From Jacaranda mimosifolia (Eukaryota; Streptophyta; Magnoliopsida; Lamiales; Bignoniaceae), in contig CM032123.1 of assembly GCA_018894105.1 (NCBI GenBank), forward strand, positions 25,459,744 through 25,523,743: a stretch of 64,000 bases of DNA, in the 5' to 3' direction. Made by a program: the position numbers and the translations under genes. The notes under the pieces were generated by a model. The model ran no database searches, was not told the DNA's origin, and worked only from the letters and a program-made list of their open reading frames with translations. Below, piece by piece: positions 50,284 through 62,044 of this stretch (position 1 is the first letter of the stretch; each line of letters starts with the position of its first letter).

Positions 50284-50426
50284 CTAAAAGGGGGCACTAA
50301 ACTTGTGACATGTGGTCCAGTGGCATAAGCCTCTCACATAATGTGGGAGGTTAGGAGTTCGAGTCTGAACGTACTTTTGATGTGCGTGTGTATAAAGAAA
50401 AAAAAAACACTAAAAAAGGGCACTAA
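50284..50426 (+). mobile_element. tRNA-derived SINE with 17-bp target duplication
   Basis: Body 50301-50409. It has an A box TGGTCCAGTGG (50313-50323) and a B box AGTTCGAGTCT (50356-50366), spaced as in a tRNA gene, then a short tRNA-unrelated part and an A-rich tail. It is flanked by CTAAAAGGGGGCACTAA (50284-50300) and CTAAAAAAGGGCACTAA (50410-50426), a 17-bp target duplication with two differences. SINEs have no protein and use LINE enzymes. Being short (about 109 bp) it may be a truncated or minimal family. Confidence 0.88.
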
Positions 50427-50881
50427 GCCCGTTTAAGATAGGCCCCATATAATTCTAATGTTTTCAAACCCATCAATGACTTAATTACTATAAATATCAA
50501 CTTCACAGTCAAAAGAAATTGAAGCATTCATTTTTTAGCTTGAGCACTATCTCTACGCAAACCCATTCTTTTAGTAGAAACTCACCATTCAACAATTTTT
50601 GAAAATTACCTCAAATCTGAATCCATACAATATCAAGTAAATATTGCTCATGTTTATTTCTCGCAGAATTATGGTTTGGAATTGCTCTGAAGTTGTCTAA
50701 ATATTATTAAACTTAAATAAATGTTTTCATATTATATCTTTTTTATGATTTTATTGCGTGAAATTTAAATTACCTATCATAATTGATCATAAAAAAACTC
50801 TTTCCCGAAAAGATCAATGAAAATTTTCGTTTTTCACGAGACCTAGCAACAACGAAGTATACAATTTTCATGACACATTTA

Positions 50882-51426
50882 CAATAAATATCCCGTAATC
50901 CAAAATAAGTGGATCAGATATAAAATTAAATAATTCGATCAGTTAAAATTTTGAATTCATTTTTATTAAATTAATACTTTTATGCATAATATTAATAAGG
51001 ATCTTAAAATAAAATCTATATATTATCTTGATCTAATGTCTATATTATGCTATTAAAATTGAGCCTTAGCCCAAAAATAATAAAAGTACTGAAAAAAATA
51101 TTAAACATAATAATGTATAATAATTTACCTATATATTAATATAATGTGAAATAAGAGTTTAATATTCAAATATTTAACTTTTGGTCTAATATATAATAAA
51201 AAATTATTAAAAATTCAAATATGACGTAAATTTACTTTGTAAATATAATATTTTTATACAATCCAAAAGAGAAAAAAAAGAAAAAATATTAAATTGGATC
51301 AGATTTTTTATTGACTTTCAGATATCCATTAGACTTGGATATAGTATTGACTAACAAATAAATTATAGGATATCAAGTTGAATTCGGATATGAATTTTGA
51401 TCTAAATCAAACCCGTTGATGGTATT
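50882..51426 (+). mobile_element. degraded hAT-like MITE upstream of FAM136A
   Basis: Matches the inner and right part of the MITE at 62045-62736 in the same orientation: AAATAAGTGGATC(A/G)GATAT near the left, TAATATAATGTGAAA in the middle, and ACCCGTTGA near the right end. The left terminus is missing and the right terminal bases are changed, so no target duplication can be read. It lies about 340 bp upstream of the FAM136A start codon. Confidence 0.82.
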
Positions 51427-51763
51427 TCCATATATGAAAATTGATAAAAGCAAATCTATAAATTTCTATGAAAGAACCCTGCCCAAATAAAGAATGAAGC
51501 CCAATTATTAAAACCTGGCCCACCAAGAATGAAGGGCCAGACAGCCTCTTTTAGCCCAAAGAAAGATTTACATAATGCGCATTCAGCCCAAATAACGAAC
51601 AGATTAAGATTATAGCTATTGAAATTCCTATTACATCCTCCAAACCCTTCCCCAAGAAAACAAAGGTTGCTTTGCTCATAAAAAACCTTAAACCCCACAA
51701 GAGCAATCCTGAAACCCCCAAGTTCACCAAAAAACCCATAACAGATATAGAGAATATATAGGC

Positions 51764-54700
51764 ATGGATCACATTGCAGCAGCAGAAGAGAGATTAGTGA
51801 ATGAAAGATTGAGGCAGAAGCTCAATGAGGTCAACGCTGCCGCCCAATCGCATCTCGCCGGTATACAAGACCACATCAATTTCACGCTCCAGGTACTATC
51901 CCCTTTATTCTTCTATGCGTTATTGCGCTAGTGTGTATAAATATCTAATCTCCGGGTTTTCCTCCTTTTTATTGTGTATCTGTTTTATTTCTGTTGTGTG
52001 TGTATATAGATGGTAGTCTAATTATCTCTGCTTCCGCTGATTTTCTTTTCCCTTCCATTTTCTGTTTCTTATGTGGTTTGCAGCAAGCATACTTCAAGTG
52101 TGCGTACGAATGTTTTGACAGGAGGAAGAAGCAGGACGAGATAGGCAACTGTGTGGAGCATTGCAGTGTACCTGTGCTCAACGCCCAGAATCTTGTGGAA
52201 AATGAGATGGCTAAATTTCAAGTAAGCATTCAAGCTCTTTTCGGATTGTTCATTTGAAAAATAAATTTTCGAGTGTTGTTTCTGTGTGGGTTTGTGTTTC
52301 AAAGGTGAAATATTGGCTGATATGAAATGAATTTTGGGTTTATGTTCTATTCTGCAATGAGCTATAATATGTAATGGATGGATTCTGTGAATTTCTACCA
52401 TTAGGTGAGTGCTCGTTCCGTACATGAACAAGATTGCTGATTTATTGTGTGGATTACTTAAAACACATAGTTTTGGTTTTTCTTATTGTTTGGTGCCATG
52501 TACATTATCAAGTATAGCATTAAAGAACAATTTCTAGTTAGTGCTGTAGTGCCCTTGGAAGAGGTTTTTATGCTATTGGAGGTTGATGTTGTCCTTTTGG
52601 ATTAAAAACACGATGTCTATTGCTTTATTGTTTTAGCTACTCCACATATCCCCTCAAATTGTTGAGTCTTTCCAAGATCTCGCAACTAGATTGACCAAAG
52701 GCATTGAGAACTATAGTTCTCTAAATGATGGCCATTAATTGGTTTTAATTTCAGTTCTTGCAGTCCTGATGCTTCATTGATTATTCGTCGTGTTTTTCCT
52801 TCGTATGTGCATTATCATTTCTGTTATCAGTGAATTGCTTAATCTTTATAGCTTCCAGAATTTCAAAATGTATCATTAAGAGAATGGACTCTCTTGCATT
52901 CATGACAGTCTGCTTGAAGCTGATCACAAGTGATGGCACAAATCATTTCTTACTGTTATAATAAATTGGTATTTTCTATAAAGTCCATTGTTGCTTACAG
53001 TTCTACATATAACTAGCCAAGTCTGAGTAATTCATGTGGAGCTTGGTGCAATGTTTTGAAACCATCTTTCTTGGATGTAACAGCCCTCTCTATAGTTTTA
53101 CTTGCCTCGGATTTAAGGACTATTATATTACAGAAACAGAAAAATGTATTACGTGCTGCTGTATCAGCATAAATAGCGAACATCATTGAAAGGTTATGAG
53201 ATGTTTCAAGATTTAGTTTGTGGAATTGGAGAACAGTCTATCTATAAGATACCACTTGCTAATATTTTTTTGCGTCTTTTGAGACTTACTTCATGATGTA
53301 TATGCATTGTTTCATTGTTCTTGGGTAGGAATTCGGGAATGTCCCTAATATCAGGTTGACTTAAAGAGACTGAAACTTGAACTAGGAGGCCTGGCATTTT
53401 TCATCTCCTTCAAGGGCCATTAGGATGATTTCCTTTAATATCAAGTAGATAGAAACGTATGGCAAATAGGATATTGTGAATCTTATTTTCAATGGTCAGA
53501 AAAGGAGAAGTAAAAAAAACGTAGCAAGTGAAGGCAAATTGGTTATGCATGCATTGGGAACTGAAGTAATATCTATTGGTAATTAACTAGATGTACCTCA
53601 ACTATGGCTAAATTATAGAAACTACCCTACTGTTTGAATAGTTACATGGGCACCTCCTCTTATTGATGTTTTTTTTACAAATTCATTCCTCTTGACTTTT
53701 TCAGTCAGGAAAAGCACTACTAAATATAAGCACTAAATTGCCAATTCTACAATTGGCGAATTGGTCTTTTGTTTTGAATAATTTTTTGGACCTAATGCCC
53801 TTCTACTGTATCATGTGCAAAACGCATGCCTATGGCCACAGATGTAATTACTAAACAGTAAAGAGGAAGCCCTAAACATGCTCCTATTACACGGCACACC
53901 TAGCCTTGTGGCTAGGTAAGGCAGCCCGTGGTCGGGTTTTAGTGTGACATAATTTTATTTCAACTATTCTTTCATTTTTTGTATTTTTATTTGCTTTTTA
54001 TTTTGTGTCGTACTTTTTATTTTTTTTTCCTTCTATTCTTTTATGATTTTTTATAATGCAACTCTAATTAGCTAAAATACAATTACTAAATAATTAATGA
54101 TAAATTCTAACTAATCAAACAATTACAGTCAAATACTTAACTAGATAGTTCATTATTTTTAGCTTTAGTTTTTAACTGATCTATTATTTCTTAGGCAATT
54201 AGATACATAGTTTTTAATTTTAACTAATTTCAAATAATTAATTGAATGATTAATTATTGACTAATGAAATAGTTAGTAATCAAAGCATGAATAACTTATT
54301 ATTTCTAACCAACTCCAAACAATCAAAATAACTAGTTGCCAATGGAGAAGATATGGGACCTACTGCTCTTAGACATTGTCTAGGTAGATGCAAGCCCAAC
54401 TAATATGCAAGGCCTTTTCCCAAACAATTAAATCTTTTATGAATATAAAGTCATCAGTGACTAATGCCATTCCAACACTATCAAATTTTGTCCACTCTCA
54501 CCCTACCCCTACTATAAACCAATTTTGTAGTTTCCACTAGTTATCTAATGGTGAGAATGGCTCACATAAGAGTGCAGTGGAATATCATGGAGTTATCCAT
54601 ATTCAAGTAAGTTTAACATTGCCACAATTGCCAATGTATAGGGTCGGGTGATTTCATGTTGGGATACAAACGAGTCGTACCAAGACGAGTCCACTTTTTG

Positions 54701-56417
54701 GGCTCGAGCTCAAGCTTGAATCAAAAGAAACCGAGATCGAACCCAAATGAAATGAAATCGAGCTCAAGCTCAATGAGCTAAAGAAATTGAGGCTCAAGCT
54801 CCACTTGATGTGTTTGGCTCAAACTTGTAATCAAGTTATAGGATCGAGTTTGAGGTCAAACTTGAAACTTGAGCTTGAAAATTTTAGTTATTTTATAAAA
54901 ATTCTTAAATTATATATTTTTATAATTTTTTATACATAATTTTTTTAGAAAAAAGAAAAAGAAAGAATCAAAGAAGAGGCTTACGAATGTGCAAGCAAGA
55001 ATTATTTGATTCAAACTCAGTTCAAGCTCAAATTCCTCGAACTCGAGTTCAAAAAATTTTTGAGCTAGCTCATTAGGCGCGTAAGTTGGCTTGGTTTGTT
55101 TGCATCCTAATCTGATGGTCCTTGGCTAGTATTTCTGAATTCAAGGGCAATTTTTAATAATCCCTTCTTTGTTCTGTCTTTATTTTACTATTATTAGTGA
55201 GGAATAATCAAGTAATTCCTTTTCATTTATAGACATAGGGAGCTTAATTTCACATGGTTATAATAAGACTTTCATTTCCAGTCTTATACTTTTTATTGAA
55301 AATGTATCCACAATATCATTACCCACTTTTATGTCAAGGGGTAAATAATACCCATAACTATGATGAGATTAGGCTATGCAGCCCCTACCATTTTACTTTT
55401 ACATCTCACAAATCTTGGTATATCCCTTAGAAAAACAATTGACAGAGGGTGTCAATGTTATTATACCATCAGTAGATTGGTTTCTGTAATTTGAGCATAC
55501 TTGAAGGGGTGCTTAGGTAGTTATCCCAAATTTAAAAATGTCTATCTGATGTTTAGAAGAATAATAGTAATTGAATGAGGTCAGATGAGAGAATATGTCG
55601 AGTTTAAGCAGTTTTTCTCTAGGTAAGGCCTTATGATGATGTGCCATGATAGTACTAAGTTTTTAACTTCTTTCATTCACTGCGTTCAAGATTTTGTTTT
55701 AAATAAACATGCTTGAAAAATCTTAGTTTTGTTATCAAGTCATCTAAATCATAAGTCTTGACCATAAAATCTTTATGCAATCCATTGTCCCATTTTGCAT
55801 TATTAAAGCCATTTATCCCCTGTGCTTGGTCAGTATATCTTCCTACATCTTGTCTTCTGTTGTGTCTGCTTGCACTCAAGCACTAAATCAAACTTGAGGA
55901 CCACTTTTTATTTCAGGTATCCAATGAGGGATGTTATATTCTGTATGCACTTCCAGATATTAGTTGAAACAGGTGTAGAAGCAGATTGAGAAATTGGCTA
56001 TGGTATGGTTAACAGTCAACACACAACTGAAAACTTCAAATAGATATGACCAAAAGTATTAGCAATACTTGATTGTTCACACATGCAATGGTTTGTCTTG
56101 GTTGATACTACTGCTCTTCCTGAAAGGTAGTCCTGATGGATGTTACTTATTAGATGTGAGGTTTGTTTGATTCTTTTCAATTTCTCTTTCATTCCAAAGT
56201 GAGTTCTCAACTAGTGCTTTCTTGATAAATACAGGAGAAATTGAGCAGGTCTTTAAGGGTTTGCCAAGACAAATATGAGGCAGCCAAGCTCCAGTCGAGC
56301 AGCAACAATGCCATGAAGGATTTGGAGTCATGTGTCGAACTGTCTGTTCAAGACAGCATCAACATGATGCCGCATGTTGCTGGAAAGTTGAAGGCGTATC
56401 TCTCACTCAAAGATTAG
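51764..56417 (+). CDS. FAM136A: FAM136A-like mitochondrial intermembrane-space protein, 149 aa
   Basis: Three exons, 51764-51892, 52084-52221 and 56235-56417 (stop TAG), join at GT-AG sites in phase 0. The ATG at 51764 is the first in a long upstream-open context and gives the family's usual N-terminus. Residues 1-43 form a charged helix (MDHIAAAEERLVNERLRQKL). Exon 2 has the first twin CX3C pair, CAYEC and CVEHC, followed by VPVLNAQNLVENEMAKFQ, which is the signature of the FAM136A (DUF842) family. Exon 3 carries the second half, but its Cys pairs are reduced to single Cys (RVCQDKYEA and ESCVELSVQ), as expected for plant members. Twin CX3C proteins fold in the intermembrane space by disulfide formation. 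Its precise role is not established. Intron 2 is about 4.0 kb and contains a MITE. The gene looks intact. Confidence 0.95.
54659..55110. mobile_element. hAT-like MITE in intron 2 of FAM136A
   Basis: Ends TTGGGATACAAACGAG and, reverse-complemented from the right, TTAGGATGCAAACAAA. It shares the GGCTCGAGCTCAAGCTTGAA core with the MITE at 38144-38511, so it belongs to the same family. The flanking 8 bp no longer match well, so this copy is older. Between the ends it has a few hundred bp of AT-rich filler. Confidence 0.78.
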
Positions 56418-58401
56418 GAACTACATTTCCATGCGTGGCTGGAAAACTAGCCATTTTGTCCTGTTTCATTTTCATTATATTTTTAGCAGATTGAGGTCTA
56501 GATTGACCTGTGGTAACTATGAAGCTATCTATGATGAGATGAACATACCATAGTTATAAATATAGTTGATCAACACTTAACAAGTTTGGTACTCCGGGTG
56601 TACATCCGAACTTGTGATAAATGATAGCCAAAGCATACGAAAAATGCAGACACAGCAGAAGAAAACAGGAGTTGAACTGTGGTACAAAGGCCCGGGAAAT
56701 ATTGGAGATTTGCGTCATGTTCCTGCCAGTGGAGTGAGATAATGTAGAACATGCATTGATGAAACCAGACAAACCTTTGGTATGTTGATAACTTTGGTTG
56801 CTGGTGTACTTGCCATCAAATTTTTCATCAAATTCATGTTTCACTTGTAAAGTTGGATTTGCAGGAGGTGGGAGCCCGTTTGTTTAGGTTTTCGCCGTCC
56901 ATTTTTATTTTCAACACAAGATGAAAAAAGGGGAAATCATCAATTTTTAAATTCTAAACATTTTCACTCAAAATATTTTTTATTTTTATTTTCAAATTTT
57001 CCTTTAACCCATTCTATTATTATATTACCACATAATTTAATTTAAATTTGATTTGATAGAAAATATTTATTATTATTTTAAAATTAATAATATATACATA
57101 TATTTTAGAAAATAATTTTTTAAAACATAAAAAATGTAAATCAACAAATTTTTAGCTATATACCTATTTTAATTATTACATCCCAACAAAACGTTCTGAT
57201 GCAATTTTCATTTTTCATTTTCAAGCCATAACTATTTTTTCAACTTTTGAAAATACATAAAAATAAAAATGGAAATTGAAAGCATATTCAAATAGACACT
57301 AAGCGCTCGTTTGGTTTTATTTTCAATCTCATTTTTTATTTTTATTATTTTTAAAATTTGAAAAGATAGTTAATAAAATAAGTTGAAAATAAATTTGTAT
57401 TTAACTATATTGTTGGAAAAGTAATGAGGGATAGTAATAATGATAACGGAAAGAAAAGATATGTAGGTTATTGAAAAATATATTTTGAGACGACAATATG
57501 CTAAGTGAAAATATATATAAAATAATATGTTTTAATTTTCAAAATTTGAAAATGTGAAAATAAAGTTTGAGAATAAACTAAATGAAACCAAATTAAAGTT
57601 TGATGGGGTAGCTAGCAAATTAGCAGCTGAGGTGTCTAATTTTTTTGTGTTTTTCGGTTTTTGGTTTCTCCTTTTGTTATTTATCAGTCTTGAAGAAATC
57701 CTGCCTATAAAATACAGTTAGTTAAGTAGTGTTTGTGATGGAGGCTAAGTAGTTATGTGGTAGGTAATTTTCATCGTTTCTTCTCGTTAGTCTGGACATC
57801 CACCATTCTTGAAGTTTCCAAATCAGAAAATGCTAATTCAGAAGACTTAAAACCTGCACGTAGTATAACGCTGGTAGAGGCCACCACTCTTGCCTAATGG
57901 CCTGATCTTCATGCAGCCTTCAGGTGACTTTCATCTTTCTCTAGCTAAATACTAATAATCATGAGCCGACTAGCTCACTAGCACATTCATCCCTTGATGC
58001 TGTAAGCAAATGTAATGAGTAAACTTGTTCCACAAAAGCCATACGTTTGCCCCCACAAAGCCACCAAAAGATAATTTCAAACAAAGAATCATGACAGCCT
58101 TGTACCTAACATGACAAATGGATCACACGACACCTTCAACCAACTCACCCAATCTTGTGATTCCCTTCAAATATGCTCTTGCATATGATGCTTGCTTCTG
58201 CAATTCCTCGGTCAACTCAATTAGGTATCCAAAAAGACACTTGAAAGTGGAATGCGATGTCTTCAAAGTACAACAAAAACTCTTATCATGACTTTATTTG
58301 AATATCAAGAAAGCAAAGTCAAGTTTAGTTTAAAACAGTGCTGCCACATTACAGTCAACCAACTTTCAGCTAATTACATTGTGCCATTCATGTAGAAACA
58401 A
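56418..58401. other. intergenic region between convergent FAM136A and COA3
   Basis: Holds the 3' ends of both genes and, from about 56871 to 57605, two AT-rich elements beginning GAGCCCGTTTGTTTAGG and GCGCTCGTTTGG (listed separately). No further gene. A minus-strand open frame at 56554-56844 shows no domain. Confidence 0.55.
56871..57605. mobile_element. two adjacent MITE-like AT-rich elements
   Basis: Element one (about 56871-57300) has degenerate inverted ends: CCATTTTTATTTT follows a CCGTTTGTTTAGG start, and its reverse complement CCATTTTTATTTT precedes the right end. Element two (about 57301-57605) starts CGCTCGTTTGGTTTTATTT and ends GAAACCAAATTAAAG, again roughly inverted. Such GTTTGGTTT ends are common in plant MITEs. 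No clear target duplications were found, so borders are approximate. Confidence 0.45.
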
Positions 58402-58608
58402 CTAAGTTTTTTGCACCAAGGTTGCCTCTGGCTCATTCCTACGTTTATGCTCTTCAAATTTGTCAATAGCTATCTGAAGCTCATCTGTGCCGCCCACAGC
58501 CCTCATTGTGTAGAAATACACTCCAAAGACAAATGCTGTCAGGCCTCCTGCAACAACCAGATTCTTGGTCTTTGGCGCAAGGGTGCGGTACCCTGAGAGC
58601 CCAGACAT
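58402..58608 (-). CDS. COA3: COA3-like cytochrome c oxidase assembly factor, 68 aa
   Basis: The minus-strand frame from ATG at 58606-58608 to TAG at 58402 encodes 68 residues, MSGLSGYRTLAPKTKNLVVA onward. An upstream in-frame ATG would need sequence before a good acceptor (AACTGCAG, exon start about 58648), so I take the internal ATG as start. A single membrane span lies at about residues 16-36 (NLVVAGGLTAFVFGVYFYTM), preceded by basic residues. A charged C-terminal helix (DELQIAIDKFEEHKRRNE) follows. This is the layout of COA3 (CCDC56), an inner-membrane protein that acts with newly made Cox1 in complex IV assembly. Plant members are this short. The transcript probably has an untranslated first exon near 61 kb. 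Family assignment is firm; function is inferred from homologues. Confidence 0.85.
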   Translation of the reverse strand: MSGLSGYRTLAPKTKNLVVAGGLTAFVFGVYFYTMRAVGGTDELQIAIDKFEEHKRRNEPEATLVQKT

Positions 58609-58648
58609 CAGGATAAGTAGCTGTGGCCTATTTGTTATACCTGTAAAT

Positions 58649-59350
58649 CTGCAGTTAAACAAGCAGTGGGTTAATTATTAACTCACTGAACCCAAAAGTT
58701 TCAAGGATTAAACTATGAAAAGGAATTACAACATCCAAGTGGAAGATACCATTTACATGAGTTAAATATCCAGATTACAACCTCCACCCAAGGGTCATAC
58801 ACCCCACAATAATATGGTAGCAAGCCAGCACTGACCAGGCACTAACGATAATATGCTGTCAATTTGTTACAGAAATCCATATATCTTAAGATTCTGATTC
58901 ATTTTCTCAATGGATCTTAGTATTCTTTTTGAAGGTCTCAGAAGTTGTATTGATGATGACCTGATTGATTAGTAAAAACCCAAGAAGATGAAGACCATAA
59001 TGTTGTATGAGTTCAGTGAAATTCATCAAGCAATCCTTCCTCTTCTTTTTCAGGCTGGGGTGTGGTGGCAAAACCCAAAAATAAGAAATTGTCACCCTAT
59101 AAAATAAGTGTCGTTCTACATCTCGCAATATTTTTCACTTACAAATCCTAGCATGGACCAGTGTTAAAAAATGCTTCAGCTATAATGAACAAACTCATGT
59201 CTCTCTCCAAATCCAAACTCAAGAATGCTATTGTAAACTAAGGCTTATTAGCTTGACTATAAAACAGCACCCAGAAAAATAATTTCTAAAATTACATTTT
59301 GTGGTATTTGGCACCTAGAATTTTATCATTCTTTCTTTCTTTCTCTCCTT

Positions 59351-59384
<34 letters not shown>

Positions 59385-60978
59385 CTCTTTTTTTACCTTT
59401 TTTTTTTTTTTGGTTCCAAGGAAAATAATTTCACATCAATGTAGGGAGAATAATTTCTCACGTGTAAGGGTTATCCTAGTATGTCATCATTCTAGAAATG
59501 AAACCATGTCCATCCACCACCACCACTCATCATCTACCATTGCCATCAACTGCTGCTTACCCACTCCTTGCTGAAAAGCGGTTTTATTTTATCAATTGAA
59601 AAACAGAAATTAATTTGGGAAGAAAGCTAATTTGCTCAAAAAAAAAAATTTAGGAAATATGCAATCACGTACTAAAAAATGTAGCCGAAATGGCTATGCT
59701 CATGATTGTCCCATAGACAATTGGCCAACAATGGTTGTATCACTCACTTTCTGGCATGAAAGTGGTATTGACATCCATAAAAGTAAAACAGAATGTTTAT
59801 CCCCATTATTTGATCATAATGGTTTAGTTTTTACTAGTAATAATGAAATTTCTCATGAAGTTCCGAATTCTGATAACACTTAGAGCAATCTGCAATATAC
59901 GTATAACCAAAGGTACTGAGAAATTTAGAAGCTCACAAAATTTACAAATCTTATAGACGCTAACACTGTACTTCCATCTATAGAAAACTGCAATCAGGTA
60001 ACCAGATATATACATCATGATATAATAAAAAAAAACAATTTTCTCGCACACAACTTCACAACAAAATTATTTCATACTTTGACAGGTTTTGCACAAAAGA
60101 ATGAGTTGGACGTGCACATAATTTACTTCATTAGCACCCACAAAAGAAACCCAAAATCTAGGTGCAGATGAATGCAAAAAAAAACAACAATGCATACAAT
60201 CATACATACACCACACAAATTCTGATCAGATAACATTACTACATTATATCATACATACACTGATGCATATCCCATGTTCATGGCTAAGGCACATAATAAA
60301 TGTCTGATACTAGTATAAATTGTAACCTTGTTTTCCCCCCAAGTGATGGAAATTATTAATACTAAGTACTGGTGTTTGGGGCTCTTAGTGGTGTGCCGTT
60401 GTGGTGAGATAAGAAGAGAATGGTGATCTGAGTAAGGCCCCGCAGTAGAAATAGATCAAGCCATGAAGTGGAGTACATGGTTCTGCCTAATCTTTACCAA
60501 CTGGTTATATTGCAACAAGGATAGTGTGAGCTTTCAAAACCAGCATCAATTAAGCCATAATCCAATATCATTTCACCAAATTCATCCGTCAACCAATTGA
60601 CGGTTGCACCTCTTTTTCTTTCCTCAAGGTTAGGAATCACCACAGACTAACCACCCTAGTTGGGAAGCCATCAAGGCAGCCATACTCTGAGCTAAAATAT
60701 ACCAAAATAAGCAGATTCTTCTTATTGATTTTCTTTTAATGAATAATGAAACAAAATTTTCCCTTTATTTGGGTGCAAAACAATTAGCAATAAATCTTTT
60801 CCAAACTAAAAATCGAACAGCCCATCAAAAAATTCCTTCAAATTTCTCCAAGATTTTGCATTCAAAAGAAGATGAGTAATTTATTCACCCAAACCATTTT
60901 ATCTGTATATCAGACATTAAATTCAGGATCGAAATGAAAGGAAGCAGACTGTGCGATGAGAGGGAATAGAAAATGAAC
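58649..60978 (-). other. probable leader intron of COA3
   Basis: The 2.3 kb between the acceptor near 58649 and the donor-like GTTCAT at 60978 on the minus strand. It includes a 30-base run of T at about 59353-59382, a second T run near 59399-59412, and open frames of no recognised family (for example 59632-59883 on the plus strand). Confidence 0.45.
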
Positions 60979-61080
60979 CTGATATTTTCTTTTCAAACCC
61001 TAGCTTCCGATATTTCTCTGAGTTTTTCTGAGAATGCTTCTGCTTTGTACAGAAGTCAAGTCGATAGCCGACTTTTGATT
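60979..61080 (-). promoter_or_regulatory. probable untranslated first exon of COA3
   Basis: On the minus strand this has AAGCTAGGGTTTGAAAAG, typical of plant 5' leaders, and ends ATATCAG before GTTCATTTT, a usable donor. It would splice to the acceptor at about 58649. The transcription start is unknown; the sequence just upstream is a MITE (61097-61884). Confidence 0.4.
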
Positions 61081-61096
61081 TTGTGCCTAAACATAT

Positions 61097-61884
61097 TAGG
61101 ACTGTCAACGGGTCGAATTTAGATCAAATCAGGATAATTCGAATCCGAATTTGATAATATGTATATATAATCAAATTTGAATCCGAATTCGAGTCCTATA
61201 GGATCTATGCATGTCAATTTTATGTTCGGATCCGATAAAAATTCAAAACCCGATAAAAAGTCGGATCCGATAAGAAAGTAAAAAAAAAATTGCATTCTTT
61301 AAATTTTTATATTATTAGAAAGAACCATATTATAAGACATGTTATATGAGATTTCAAGATTACTTTTTAATCCAAATATAATATTTACAAAGTTAAGAGA
61401 GCTCAAATTTAGATTTTTTTTCATAACTTTTTATCATATCATTACAAAAGCTAAAGATTTAAGGCATAATCCATGGGGGTTGTATCAAATTAATCATTCG
61501 GTAATATATATTTTACAGTGCATAAGCCATTATAAATTGTGTATTTAGGTTATAATATGAAATATTCGTATATATATAATTACTTTATTAAATTAATTAC
61601 TTCAAAGAAATAAAAAAATTAGGGCATTATCAATTATAATATCACATATATTGCATTCCAGTCAAAAGTCTTCATTAATATAATTTATACTATATAATTA
61701 TCAATTTAATAATATATTTAATAAAATTCAGATTTGGATCTTTATTGGATCGAATTGTATAATTTCATATCCGATCCACTTATTTCGGATTATGAATATT
61801 TATAATTGGATCTAATCTATCGGACATTTTAATCGGATAAAAATTCTAAAATTCGGATTAAAATTCGATCCATTGACAGTCCTA
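61097..61884 (-). mobile_element. hAT-like MITE, 788 bp, directly upstream of COA3
   Basis: Ends TAGGACTGTCAACGGGTCGA and, reverse-complemented, TAGGACTGTCAATGGATCGA. The flanks AAACATAT (61089-61096) and AAACTGAT (61885-61892) match at six of eight bases, a decayed hAT target duplication. Internally it carries GGATCCGAT/AATCCGAA motifs and is the same family as 62045-62736, but inverted. No coding capacity. Confidence 0.9.
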
Positions 61885-62044
61885 AAACTGATGAACGGAA
61901 ATGGGCTGCGGGTGGGTTTGACCCACTAAAGATTTGGTCCTAAAGCTAAAATGGTTCAATTAAAGAGCATCAACCATTATGAGTGTTCGGGCCTGATCTA
62001 CAAAGCATGGGCCCAATGATCATTGCGAGTTGCATACTCATTTT

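Noticed and set aside
19923..50496. One giant element with LTR promoters at 19923 and 50489
   Set aside because: Only a TATAAATATCAA motif and some composition are shared; no LTR borders, primer site or target duplication link the two ends.
52069..52431. 120-codon minus-strand frame over FAM136A exon 2
   Set aside because: Shadow of the real exon on the other strand.
53590..55545. Possible MULE-type ends in FAM136A intron 2 (CTACCCTAC near 53625 and TAGTTATCCC near 55520)
   Set aside because: The two ends do not form a convincing inverted pair and no flanking duplication was found.
59632..59883. 83-codon plus-strand frame inside the COA3 leader intron
   Set aside because: Starts in an A run and has no similarity to a family I know; no splice or promoter support.
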